Of a stretch of DNA of 64,000 nt, positions 11,641-22,400 are shown in pieces. Both the position numbers and the translations under genes were made by a program. The stretch is taken from assembly GCA_019054805.1 (NCBI GenBank), contig JAHQIY010000017.1, forward strand, positions 930,001-994,000, in the 5' to 3' direction. Under the pieces are notes generated by a model. It was not told the origin of the DNA. It ran no database searches and saw only the letters and a list, made by a program, of their open reading frames with translations. Position 1 is the stretch's first letter; every line of letters begins with the position of its first letter. This DNA is from Brachionus manjavacas. Its lineage: Eukaryota > Rotifera > Eurotatoria > Ploima > Brachionidae.

Positions 11641-12253
11641 AAACGATAAGAGATACAGGTCTACAATTATATGTCAAATTTTTTTTTTATTTAAAACAAA
11701 ATTAGCTCAAAAGAAAATCAATATTTTCAAAGCCTGACTGAAGTTCATTAGAATAAGTCTCTAACTCCAAAAAATTTTGTTTGAGATTCTGAGTGAGTAT
11801 GGAATTGCAGAAAAAGATTTTGATTAATACAAGCAAAAAATCCGTGATAGATGAAATGAAAACCATCTTAGAAGAAAAAGAAAATTTAGGAAATATGGCA
11901 GCCAAAGCAAGAGAAAGGATAAAACTTGAAAACATGCTTAACAATGAAGAAAGCAAAAATGGAACGATAGAGTCGATAAGGTACCTTTTTAGAGAATCGA
12001 GTGAGAAAAACAAAAAATCCTAGAACTACTCCTCAAATCATTTTAAAATAGATTCTTTTTTACTTTCTAGTTTAGCCTCAGTTGTTTTAGTAGTCCCGGC
12101 AAATTTGTTCCAAGCGAGATATTTTCCTCACATGAAGGCTATCAGCTTTGGGATCATTGAAATTGGTTGTCAAAAAGAATATTTGAAAAAATAAAATCTA
12201 TTTACGAAAACAAAGCCATTTTAGATTAATTAAATATTATTATTATTATTATA

Positions 12254-12294
12254 AAGTGAACAGCTGAAAAAAAATGCTACTTCAGCTGTTCACT
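12254..12294. repeat. Perfect 15-bp hairpin
   Basis: AAGTGAACAGCTGAA at 12254 and TTCAGCTGTTCACTT ending at 12294 are exact inverse complements separated by about 11 bases. It lies just after a short (ATT)n run. Could be the core of a small transposon. Confidence 0.7.
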
Positions 12295-12299
12295 TGGCT

Positions 12300-13026
12300 G
12301 TAAAGAATTTTGAGTCAGCACTAGCTAAACTTTCCAAAAAAAATCTTAAGTTAATATATAGATAAAAATTCATTTTTATATTTTTCGATCAAAAAAATAA
12401 TAAAATTCAAGTTCTGCTGCGGTATTATTTTTATAAAAATTCAATAAAAAGACTAAAAAAATGATCATAAACTTAATAAAAATTTTAATGATCACTAGTT
12501 TTCGTTTAAAAAAGCTAGTCGCATAAACTGCAAGAATTTTGAAAATCACGAAATAAAAATGCTCAAATAATTTACATAAATTTTTGATAAGCTTCTCAAA
12601 GAATGATTAGATCAAATTGATTTAAATCAAATTTTATTGCATTGATAAGGCATTGGTTTTCAAAAATAATTAAAAATAAAATGTTTAGAAATATTTTCTA
12701 GACTAAGAAAAAAATGCTTTTATTTTTCCATAAGATTTTAGTTTTTAATTATTCAATTAATTATGTTTTGAAAAAGACTAACATCTGCTTCCTCTGAAAT
12801 TTTAGTCCCTATAAAATTTAATTTGCTTATAATAATCCTTTAAATTAATCAAAGATCTAAATTGTATACTTCATTTCAAAAATGCATTGTTTTTATCATT
12901 TTTTATTAAAATAAAAATTCATGCTAAAAAAATATTTATGCTCAAACGTTTATAAAAACATATACTCAAACATTATGGTATGAAGTGGTAGAGATTAGCT
13001 CTTCGTCTAATAAAATAATCTATTAA
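12300..13026. other. AT-rich stretch downstream of ORMDL, no gene seen
   Basis: No ORF or transposon protein. Likely 3' flank of the minus-strand ORMDL gene. Confidence 0.4.
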
Positions 13027-13592
13027 CTAGTACTTATTAATACCGAAAATGCGAACACCGTGCAGTTGTGGCAATTTGGCAATGAGAACGATGATCAGGG
13101 TTGAAACATTAATGAAAAAATGCGTTGGATCATACTTTGTATAAAAACTTGCCATCAGGAATCTAAAAAAACAATTGAAAGAAAACTTTTGAAGAAAATT
13201 TAAATTGGAAAATTCATACAAAACAATGGGAACTGTTGTCAGAAATTTTCTAGTGGCCGTGAATTGAACACCGTCATCTATTTGTTCCCAATATGTGTAT
13301 GATCTCGCTTTGCCTTGATCACATGTTTCCCATGGAGCACCTTTGACTATGTGTAGCAAGTAAAACGCAGCCTTGGTTCTAGTTTAAAGCTAATTTAGAA
13401 AAAAATAGAATATTTTACCACATTATGCAACACGTTTGTCAGAGTCCATGCCACTGCTGTGCTCAAGAATGGCAAGCTCAATAGAACCAGATGCATTGTG
13501 AACACAAAAATGACATATGTGAACCAAATTCCTTTGCTATTTAACCATGATACATTTGGGTTTTGCTCGCTATGTGCAACACCGACGTTCAT
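13027..13592 (-). CDS. ORMDL: ORMDL family protein, regulator of sphingolipid synthesis
   Basis: Exons are complement(13419..13592), complement(13220..13371) and complement(13027..13162). Donors are GTAAAA and GTATGA, acceptors CAAG and TTTTAG. Joins are phase 0 then phase 2 and give 153 aa, the usual length of animal ORMDL proteins. The family signature is clear: [13 protein letters not shown] at the start, [51 protein letters not shown], and [16 protein letters not shown] at the end. It has two hydrophobic N-terminal segments and two near the C-terminus. ORMDLs sit in the ER membrane and restrain serine palmitoyltransferase. No sign of damage. The paralogue number cannot be assigned. Confidence 0.96.
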
Positions 13593-14720
13593 TGTAAACG
13601 TGTTTAAAACAATTTGACCGATCTACTATGTTTTCTAGAGAAAAAATGAGAAATCGCCTAGAATCAAGTTTTATTCAGGTAGGCAACACAACAACAAAAT
13701 AAAGCAAATTAGAAATAAAATTTTCAAATAAATTTTCGTTTATGTTCGAGAATTTATGTATTATTTTAGTAATAAATTTAGTTTAAAATTGCAGCGAGTC
13801 ATCGTCATCAAGAAAAAGTATGCAAAATTTCAACTAAATTTGCTCTTGATTTTATTTATAAAAATTTTGATAAGAAAACGATTTAGAGATTTATCCTCAT
13901 ATTTGATCAGGTTCGCATAAATAATTTTTTATTTATTTTAAACTTTAATAAAAATAGCTTGGACGTTTGGATAAAAATTTTTTAAAAAAAATTTATCGAG
14001 ATCAAAATCATGATATTTATAATTTTTTTTAGGAATTGATTTTTGAAAAATACAAAAAATTGACCTCGATGTAAAGTTTTTATTCTAAAATTTTATTTCA
14101 TTCTTCAAGATCTCTTATTAAAGAGTGATTTAATAAAAAAAAATTCTTTCTGAATTTTGTGAAAGTTTGAAAAATTAATTTAATTAAAATTGAAGGCTTA
14201 TTTATTTAAATTTAAATTCCAATACAAATCTTATAAATTATAAATTCAAATTTAAATTCTGAATCATTCTATATTTAATTTATTCCTAGTCTAGTGTGAC
14301 ATGAAAAATAGAAAATTTAAAATGCGAATACTGCCATTTTGACAAAAATTAAATGCTAAAAATCATCAAGAACTTGTTTGCCCAAAAAGTTGTTCTGATC
14401 ATTATTTTGAATATGTAAACAAACATTTATTTTCTTAAATTTTAGAATCATTAACAAAGATCTTGTAAAAATATTTAATCAAATAATTTTATTTTAACAT
14501 GAATGTATAATTTTTTGTTATGCAAGAATTTAAAAATGTGTTTAGCCATAATGCTAATTAAATGTAAAAACAAGATAAAAATTGAATACATTTTTTTTAA
14601 TTCAAAAAGTTTTAATTTTAAATTCTCTTAATCTCTTAATAAATAATAGAATTGCAAAAAATTTTATTGCAATTTTAAAATTGATAAAAATTCTTTAATT
14701 TGGGTCTTAGGTGTTATTTG
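13593..14720. other. AT-rich intergenic stretch, no gene seen
   Basis: Upstream flank of ORMDL (its promoter should be here) and low-complexity AT DNA. No protein or RNA gene recognised. Confidence 0.4.
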
Positions 14721-14723
14721 TTT

Positions 14724-15046
14724 CTATTTTTTTTCGGGTATCAGGTTTGGATTAGAATTGTGTTTGCTACCCAGACCCGATCCTGAACCCACTCATTTTT
14801 TTCGGATACCCGTACCAGACTCGGTATTTTACCCAATTTTTTCAGATTACCAATTCAGACCTTTTACCTATTTGATCAATTTCATGGGATAAAAAACCAT
14901 CGAGTTTGGGTTGGTTACCTGAAAAATTTGTTAAAAGACTACCGAGTCTGGTCCGATACCCGAAAAATGACTGGGTCCGGGATCAGGTCTTGGTAGCAAA
15001 CCCAATCCTTTCTTAAACTTGATACTCAAAAAAATTCTGGGTTCTT
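14724..15046. repeat. Long imperfect hairpin element, GC-richer arms
   Basis: Left arm about 14724-14860 and right arm about 14915-15046 are inverse complements with scattered mismatches. Landmarks are GTTTGCTACC at 14760 versus GGTAGCAAAC near 14993, and ACCAGACTCGGTA versus TACCGAGTCTGGT. The arms repeat ACCCG/CGGGT words, unlike the AT-rich surroundings. No ORF. It looks like a palindromic MITE. I could not fix a target duplication. Confidence 0.75.
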
Positions 15047-17600
15047 ATCTCTGGTATAGATCAAAGATTCAGCTCATTAAAAATAATTTTCCTGGTTTTA
15101 TCAACTTTTGTCATCAAAAAAAATTAAAACTTGACTTTGGATTTTTCATTCACAATTTTATAAAATTAAATTTAGAAGATAATTCAGACTTTAATTTTTT
15201 TAAATTATTTTTTATTGCTGTTCAAATTCAGATGCATTCATTTAAACCAAGAGTCACAATTTTTTTGTTGTTTATTGATAATGTATTTTTCTTTTATGAC
15301 TAGGTATTAAAATATTATTTGTTAATTGTTTATTATCCATTTTTAATTGATTGTTTGGTTTTTTAATAAAAAAACATTTGTCTTTAACCAAAAATTATAA
15401 AAATAGGAAAATAAAATCATTAAGAGAAATTTTACGCATATTAATTCTTTTTTACTTTATTTTTACTTAAAATTAAAATTTTTGATTTTTACATTCATTT
15501 CTCCATAATGGAGGTTAATTCAATTAAATAATAAATACAATTTGACTTGAAAGAATGCATGATATAAATGAATCGTGATTTAAATGAGTTAATTTTTTAA
15601 TGTAAAAGTATTTAATGACATTTGTTTTTTAGCTAGAGATTGATATAAAACTCGAAATATGTGCAAAGTGATATAACCGAGGCACGGACTTAGCAAAAAT
15701 TTGGTCTATCTAAATCAGCTTGTGATCCAATACAACGTTGTATGTTTACAAGAGACATGGGCCGAAAATTCAACTGATTTAGAGAACGCAATTTATGTTT
15801 TAAAAAAGAGAATTATATTTAAGAAAGCGAGAAGAGACTCAAAAGTAGGTAGAGCTGCTGGTGGCTTAGCATTTATAATTTATAACTATTTAGAGTAAAC
15901 ACACAGGTTATATGGTCATCGTATCGGGAAATTGACAATCGGACGTCTGATTATATTAAACGTTTATCTCACGTAAAGCAATGGTACTATGAAAAATGAT
16001 GACGAATTTTTGTGCGAATTACTTTTACTCCACGAGATTATACAGGAAGATAAAAATAGCAAAAAATTTGTCATCATCGGTGACTTTAACGCTGATCCGA
16101 TGAAAATAAATCGACGTACGAAAGAACTTTTAAACTTCTTGACCAGAAAAAGTCTAACAATGAGAGACATCTACACAATTCAGTCGGTGGATTTTACTTA
16201 CCTACGTTTAGATAAAAATGGAAAACATCTAAAAAGTTGGATTGACCACTGCGTAACACAGTCAAGAAACACCAATATAAAAGAAGCAAAAATACTTATC
16301 AGTAAATCTAACCTCGGCAAACACAAAGCAATTTCAACTGAATACTGTTCTGAAAATGAGAGGATAACAATTAAAAGAACCGAAGCAATAAAGTTAAAAC
16401 CATCAATAAAATGGCACAACCAAAATTAGCTAACCGTGTACCAACAAAAACTAGATAACAACCTACGTAAGCTTACCTATGAACTAAAACAACTATAGCA
16501 AGAAATGGATAAAAGTATACTTAAAACGTTATTTACCAAAATGATCAATGAGCTGTCATACGCACTTATAGACGCGGCAAAGAAGAGCCACAACGAAAAA
16601 CTAAATAATAAGAGAAAGAAAAATGGCGGCAAAATCAAACGCAACAGTTGGTGGGACTCGACTATTCAAGAGCTGCACAATGTAGTGGTCCAAAAATACC
16701 TGGAATATAGAAGCTCAAATTTCGACAGTAATCTAAAGAAAGACTTCACCGAAGCCAGGAGAAATTTCCGTGCTCGGAAAAGATACAATTTAAAATTACA
16801 GAGAGACCGAAGTCTTAGAAAAATAGATACATTATTCCGCCTAAATAAACAAGACTTCTGGATGCAAATTAAGCGCAAACTCAACGATCCGAACCAGGTA
16901 GATATTGATATACAGAGACTGGGTAATGAGTACGCTAAGATGTTCAATAACCAAAATCCGGTAGCACCTTCTACAATGGAAGCGGCTAGAATGGTGTAGT
17001 AGACTTTTAAGAGAACCATGAGAACACTGTGTTTAACTTTAAGATTTACCAAAAGACCCTGAGAGACATTGTGGGAAAACTCCCGAATGGGAAGAGTGTT
17101 GGCTTTTGTGGGTTTAGTAACGAAATGGTAAAATATGGTAGCAATGCTTGAAAGAAATTGAAAACACGTACACAGACAAAGAGAAAAAGTTTGGATTTAA
17201 AAGAAAGTCATCATGCCCACATGCGATCTTTGTGTTAAACCATGCGATAAAACTGAGTAAATTTTTTGGTAAACGTCCATATGTCTGTGCAATAGATGCC
17301 TCCAAGGCATTTGATAAAGTGAAAAGGGACATTCTTTGATCAAAAATAAAAGCTAAAAACTTTAGCCCAGTTATGATTTTATCAATCATTAAATATTATA
17401 AAGAGTCTTAAATGTTTGTAATGAACGGTATTAAATTTTCTGACATTTTTAAAACAACTGATGGGGTTAGACAAGGTGGTGCACTTTCACCCAAACTATT
17501 TGCTATATATCTTGAAGAATTAATTTGGCTAATTGAAGAAAGTAGTGATGGGCTTAGAGCAGGTGGGATTAAACTGGACATTATGGCATATCCAGATGAT

Positions 17601-18375
17601 GGGTAAATTATCAAAATACCAGTTATTAAAATAAATGTGTCAAAATGACACTGTTTCAAAAAAACAAGATTAAAAAAACATTGCATTAAAATGACAAGTG
17701 TCAAAATGACCTAATTAAAATAACTAATATCAAAATATTAGTATCAAAATATCTTTATTAAAATGACAAAAAAAATGTAAATTGTTTAATCAATATAATC
17801 AGAAAATTTAATTTTTTTAAAACATAATCAATGAGTTACTGAGACAATCATAGTAATGCTAGATTATTCAAAGTTTCTAATTTTTTATTTGGATCATAAA
17901 ACTTCATTAAATTCGACGCTGCCTCTTCTTTTTTTGCTTTAGCCTTGACCACACCAGTTTTAATCTTTAAGATCATAGATTCTATCTTATTCTGCTCGTG
18001 GCGTAAGGCATCGATTCATTCATAGATTAATGGATGATTGTTTAATATACCAGTGAATGAATTGTGCCATGACTCACAGCAATTATTTGTTCTTGGCATA
18101 TCATCCATTGTAATAAAAGCTTTAACAGGCTTATTAAGTGTTAAAGAATTAATAGATTGTGCCAAACTCTCCATTTGTAATTTTTAATTAGTATTATGTT
18201 ATTTTGATTTGATTTTAATTTATTTGTTATTTTGAACAACATATACAAGTGATGTTATTTTGACACACGCTATTTTCAATTAGTTGTTTTGACACTTGTT
18301 ATTTTTTTTTTGGTTTTTTTGATGTTGTTATTTTAAATGTCTTATTTTAATACTTGTTAATTTGATATGCATCCC
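17601..18375 (-). mobile_element. MULE-type DNA transposon inserted in the LINE
   Basis: The ends are related inverted repeats: GGGTAAATTATCAAAATACC on the left and, inverted, GGGATGCATATCAAATTAAC on the right, both reaching TATTAAAATA. The flanking target duplication is CCAGATGAT(G), at 17592 and 18375, 8-10 bp depending on where the ends are drawn. Many TGTCAAAATGAC-like subterminal words occur. It carries a C-terminal MULE transposase remnant on minus. Only the transposase end is left, so the copy is non-autonomous. Confidence 0.85.
17848..18174 (-). pseudogene. MULE transposase C-terminal remnant
   Basis: Minus-strand reading begins MESLAQSINSL and contains MPRTNNCCESWHNSF, NHPLIYE and IDALRHEQNK. 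This is the conserved TNN-x-x-E-x-W-H...HP...L-x-x-EQ block near the C-terminus of animal MULE (Phantom-like) transposases. A TGA stop follows NHPLIYE, at the place where a Trp is usual. The catalytic DDE core is absent. Confidence 0.75.
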
Positions 18376-19599
18376 CAGATGATGTACTATTGATTAGTAC
18401 GACCAAATTTGCTCTGCAGCAGCAACTTTATATTGTCCAAGAATACGGTAATCGAAACGGTATTAAATATAACCCAACAAAAACAGTTTACATGATATTT
18501 AACGGAAAGATCAACCGCAAGAAAACAGAGTTAATAGAGGACTCTTGGCAAGATTAGCTAGAATTAGACAAAATCATAATAGAGTCGGTTTCAAGTATGA
18601 GATACTTGGGAGTTGAAATCAGTGAATCAGCCCGGCTTAAAGAACACCTAGCTAAACGTAAATGACTTGTACACCAAGCCATTCACAAACTAAGAGCAAC
18701 TGGACTCCTCACACCTCACATCCATCCAGCAATGAAAGGACAGCTCTTTAAAACTTATATTATACCAATTCTACTCTATGGCATAGAAACGTTCTATTTA
18801 AAACTTTCTGAAATCAATCACCTCAAGCGATTTGAAGGAAACATTGTCAAAATCTAAATGGAAATTTCAACAAGGTGTAGGACGAGGAAACTGTTTCACG
18901 CAATGAACATTGAGACGACCGAACACAAAATAAAGCTAATAAAAATAGACTTCTTTCTCAGGCTGGACTCAAATCGGCTAACCAGTGAACTTATAAAATA
19001 TATGGGTGATATTGATATCAAGAATGACATTGTGAGCGAGATTTTTACGATAACAGAAATGCTTGATTTTGGCACAAGCGTGACTATCCAAGAAGCATGT
19101 GCTGCTAAAATTTATATAATCAAAGATGAAATAAGGTGCGAGAGAGAAGGTGAACAGGTTAAAGAAATTAGAAGAATATTTGACACGAAGGACCGAAGCA
19201 CAATATCAAAGAAAATTTTTGAAAAGCTAAAATTTTGAATTTTTTTTTTTTCTTTTTTTTTTTTTGACGTGCTTCTTATGAAGATACTGCACGCTTTATT
19301 TTACAGCGTGTTGTCATTGGCCGAGCGACGGGCTTAAACTAATTAAATAATAATAATAACATAGGTACGATTCAATTAAATATTATTCCTGACAGTTTAA
19401 ACATTAATTTCTTTTCTTCAGTATTTAATAAAAAAAAAATTATTCTCTACTTAATTTATTTGATTCTAAATGTGAATTGGAATAGCTTATATAATTAAGT
19501 GTGAAAAATTTACAGAATTTAACATTGGGAAATCGAAAATATCTTTTTGGAAAAAAATAAATAATTTTAGAACAAAAAAAGGAACAAATTTAATTTCTA

Positions 19600-20040
19600 A
19601 TTTGCTTTTTAAATGTAAAGGAATTCAAAACTAATGAAGAAAAGGGAAAATGCTTCGGAGAACTTTCATCTTCAATATTTAGTCCTAATTCTGATTTAAA
19701 TGATACTGAGAAAGATTTCGAAATACAAAATTCTAACTCTGATTTCTTTAGAAACAATAACCAGAGTAATTTTAATGATCCAATTTGCATAAGTGAATTA
19801 GTTATGGCTTTAAAAAGATTGAAAAATGAAGCGGCATCAGGACCTGACCAAATTCATAATTTAATGTTAAAAAACTTACCTAAAAATTCATCAATAGAAA
19901 TTATAAAATTTTTTAATTTATCTCTTCGAGAAGGTAGAGTTCCTAAAGCGTGGAAAACATCGAACATTACTATGATTCAAAAAAAAGCCTCTTCTTTACA
20001 AGATCCTTTAAATTATAGACCAATTAGTATAACGAGTTGT
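19600..20040 (+). mobile_element. LINE RT N-terminal fragment
   Basis: One open frame, from a Ser/Asn/Asp-rich leader to ALKRLKNEAASGPDQIHN, SLREGRVPKAWKTSNITMI and DPLNYRPISITSC. These are RT motifs 0-2 of jockey/CR1-like LINEs (K-N-x-x-x-x-G-P-D, P-x-x-W-K, N-Y-R-P-I-S). It stops abruptly near 20040, where integrase-like sequence begins. Confidence 0.75.
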
Positions 20041-21598
20041 TTAGGAATCGTGTCATCAGGCTTTATGCAAAGAGGACAATTGCAATCAATGGCCGATGGC
20101 GTCTACAAATGGATATGCACTATCAGGATCATCACAACAAATTGTCCTTTCTGAGTTCACTTTCTTCGAAAGAGGCTAGAGAAGTAGCGATTAGATTAAT
20201 TGAGATTTTTACTCTTATTGGCGCGCCATTTGTTCTCCAGATGAACAACGGAAGAGAATTTGTAGCCAGAGTGATTAAAGAATTAAAAATAATATGGAAA
20301 GAAATGGTGATTGTACACGGTAGGCCTAGGCATCCGCAATCTTAGGGCTCAGTTGAGCGGGCTAATACGGATATTAAAAATATGTTATCGTTATGGATGA
20401 AAGACAACAAATCAACAAATTGGTCATTAGGCTTAAAATTTGTTCAAATGGCTAAAAACAATTCAAATCACCGTATTATTAAATGTACCCCATACTTTGC
20501 AACATTTGGCAAAGAAATGAATTATGGAAAGGGAATTTCATCCATTCCAAAAGATTAACTTACTCATATCAAAACTGAGGAAGAATTAGAACAAGTAATT
20601 TTTTCTCAATTTTTATTTTTATGTTAATTGCTTAATTAATTATAATTGAATTTTTCTAAGTTATTGAAAAATAATACTAAACAATTCATCTGAACATTTA
20701 CAGATATAATTGATAACAAAAATTTTATCTTAATTTTATTTTCTATCTGTTAATTAAATAGAATATTGAAGAAATAGAAGATTTGTTGATAAATCCAACA
20801 ACTAGTCAAGCAGTTAATGTAGATGATAATGAGCACGATGAGGATTTTATTGAGGATGAGAACGATTATGACGAAGAAATTGAAGATAGTGTTAATGAGA
20901 ATGAAATAGAGGAAATGATTGAAGAAGTTATTGATGATAAAATATTGAAAAATGTTTCTGAAGAAATCATTAGTAGTTTGTTGGATTCTGTAATAAGTGA
21001 ATTTTCTTTTCAAGCTAAAAGAGGTAGAAAGAGAAGAATTGAATTAGATAAAGAGAATAATGAAATTTTGCCTATTAGCACCTCTAAGCATCCTTGTTTT
21101 CAGTCAAATGCCATCAAAATTCAAGACATTCAAAACGACTGTCATGAAAATCTTAAAAATGCTGCCGATCTGATGGCAAAACAGCATATTCACAAGTTAG
21201 GTGAAGCTAAGATAGGTGATACTGTTCAAGTAACAGTACCAGATGTGGGCCGTGGTCCAGCTGATCCTGTTAATATTCTTGCATATGTTACAAAAATTAA
21301 TAATCATCAATTATATCAACTTGCCACTCAGCATGGTATTATACGTGGGTGGCATGCAAGAAATTCTTTTCAAATTTGTAAACAAAAACTTATTAAATTT
21401 GAATCCTTAGATTTAAGCAGTGAAAAAACTTTAAGAGAGATTAATGGCCTTCATTCTATTTCTGGTGGCCAAGGATTCATGAAATGTAACTGTGTTGGTA
21501 AATGTCAGAAAAACTGTACTTGTAGAAAAAATGGTGTTTATTGCAATTCAAAATGCCATAGAAATAAAATTAGCAATGAATGTGTAAATAAAAAATAA
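20040..21598 (+). pseudogene. KRBA2/SCAND3-type integrase gene with broken catalytic core
   Basis: Exon 1 (about 20040-20594) encodes the integrase core: MQRGQL, QSMADGVYKW, then, after a frameshift near 20110, YQDHHNKLSFL, GAPFVLQMNNGREF, GRPRHPQS, a TAG stop (20343), GSVERANTDIK, and a TAA stop at 20556. The phase-0 intron 20595-20761 joins E-E-L-E-Q to N-I-E-E-I-E. Exon 2 is fully open to 21598. It has an acidic stretch, then GDTVQVTVPDVGRGPADP, and a Cys-rich CXC-like tail (CNCVGKCQKNCTCRK). The first catalytic Asp lies in a deleted segment and the second is Asn (N-N-G-R-E-F), so the core cannot be active. The family is a Ty3/gypsy-integrase-related lineage found in many animal genomes. 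Confidence 0.75.
20783..21598 (+). CDS. Open C-terminal exon of the integrase-like gene
   Basis: Intact frame (in frame from 20762; no ATG marks a secure start). It has a 50-residue Asp/Glu-rich block, a basic RGRKRRIELDK stretch, a DNA-binding-like GDTVQV...GRGPADP...LATQHGIIRGWHARNSF module and a CXC-like Cys cluster at the end. The core upstream is broken, so whether this half is still expressed is unknown. It could be a relic that has not yet decayed. Confidence 0.45.
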   Translation: MLINPTTSQAVNVDDNEHDEDFIEDENDYDEEIEDSVNENEIEEMIEEVIDDKILKNVSEEIISSLLDSVISEFSFQAKRGRKRRIELDKENNEILPISTSKHPCFQSNAIKIQDIQNDCHENLKNAADLMAKQHIHKLGEAKIGDTVQVTVPDVGRGPADPVNILAYVTKINNHQLYQLATQHGIIRGWHARNSFQICKQKLIKFESLDLSSEKTLREINGLHSISGGQGFMKCNCVGKCQKNCTCRKNGVYCNSKCHRNKISNECVNKK

Positions 21599-21894
21599 AG
21601 TTTGTTTTTGAATTGTTATTTAATAAAACATTTTATGATTGTCAAATTTTTTTTTAATAAATCTTTTTTTCTTAATTCATTTTAATTTAACTTAAAAAAT
21701 ATAATTTAGCTAAATAAAAAGGTAGAATTGATTATTTTACTTAAATTAGAACATTGGTTATATTTTTACTTAAATGATTGTAATTTTAGCTAAATAATTA
21801 ATTTTGCTTATTCTATACGACAAATTAATTGTTTGATAAATAAGCTTACTTTGACTTTAAATAAATTTAAATTTTAAATAAACAAAAATATCTT
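21599..21894. other. AT-rich spacer between two transposon-like ORFs
   Basis: No feature seen. Confidence 0.4.
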
Positions 21895-22179
21895 TTGACA
21901 ATGTTTGATGATGATTCGCAATCTGCCATCCAACCCAACTCGGATAATTGGATAACGTTAGAAGAAAATATATCAAAGGCTGAGATAGACGAATTTATAC
22001 GTACGCAAATGCCGATTTCAATTTCTTATCAAACTAATCGCTCAACCTATTGCACTTTTTGTGACGATATTTTTAAGCTTTTGAATCTTCATTTTGACGA
22101 AAATGATCGAGAATTTGTTCAAGTAAAAAAGAGAGGTAGACCACCTAAATCTAATTATGGGGAACTGAATAAGAATTAA
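21895..22179 (+). CDS. Short ORF with AT-hook-like tail
   Basis: About 93 aa from the ATG at 21901. Acidic N-terminal half, a C-x-x-C (YCTFCDD), and a C-terminal KKRGRPPKSN that matches the AT-hook pattern G-R-P. It lies 300 bp after the integrase relic. Similar K-x-x-G-R-P-K tails occur at 29743-30015 and inside the TIR element at 32385-33207, which suggests the ends of transposase or transposon accessory proteins rather than a host gene. Function unknown. Confidence 0.4.
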   Translation: MTMFDDDSQSAIQPNSDNWITLEENISKAEIDEFIRTQMPISISYQTNRSTYCTFCDDIFKLLNLHFDENDREFVQVKKRGRPPKSNYGELNKN

Positions 22180-22345
22180 TGTAAAATTATAGATATGAAA
22201 AAAAAATATATTTAAATGAGAATTATTTTTATTTAACTTACGAAAAATTCAATTTAGAAATAAATTAAACTATTTATTTTTAAAATTTATTTCTTTATAT
22301 AAAAAAACTATTTGTATAATAAAAAATATATGTATTTATTTGTAG

Positions 22346-22400
22346 ACGAAATCAAAGAACGCTGCAATAAAAAGCTAAATATTATTAAGATATGCCTATC
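22346..22400 (+). mobile_element. Small LINE fragment, same family as 10.1 kb
   Basis: About 50 bp nearly identical to 10209-10270, encoding VDEIKERCNKKLNII. Confidence 0.6.

Larger units (their letters stand above)
15660..19370 (+). mobile_element. Near full-length APE-type LINE, inactivated and split by a MULE
   Basis: Degenerate pol in successive frames. The endonuclease domain (15701-16429) shows VVCLQETWAE, VIIGDFNADP, SWIDH and GKHKAIS. A linker ORF follows at 16505-16999. The RT includes FGFKRKSSCPHAIFVLNHAI and VCAIDASKAFDKV (17148-17339), GVRQGGALSP (17412-17600) and the active-site AYPDD. After the insert at 17601-18375 the frame resumes with VLLISTTKFALQQQ, RYLGVEIS, IPILLYGIET and a C-terminal ORF to 19238. 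Several stops (15896, 18556, 18664, 18856) and frameshifts make it dead. The 3' end is a T-rich run, a short GC-richer hairpin region and a (TAA)n tail near 19350. Confidence 0.85.

Noticed and set aside
11702-12023. Overlapping ORFs on both strands
   Set aside because: A Lys/Glu-rich plus frame and its Leu/Phe/Ser minus mirror; no start context, domain or joinable exons. A helix-rich relic cannot be excluded.
12060-12190. Possible hAT transposase C-terminal block (SSLASVVLVVPANL)
   Set aside because: Only a few residues fit and the frame breaks at once; too weak.
13027-13359. Continuous ORF reading through the ORMDL second intron
   Set aside because: The intron happens to be open in frame, but its 18 or so residues interrupt a highly conserved protein and removing it restores exactly 153 aa.
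15019-15303. 94-aa plus-strand ORF
   Set aside because: Phe/Lys/Asn-rich AT-type translation that partly overlaps the hairpin; no domain.
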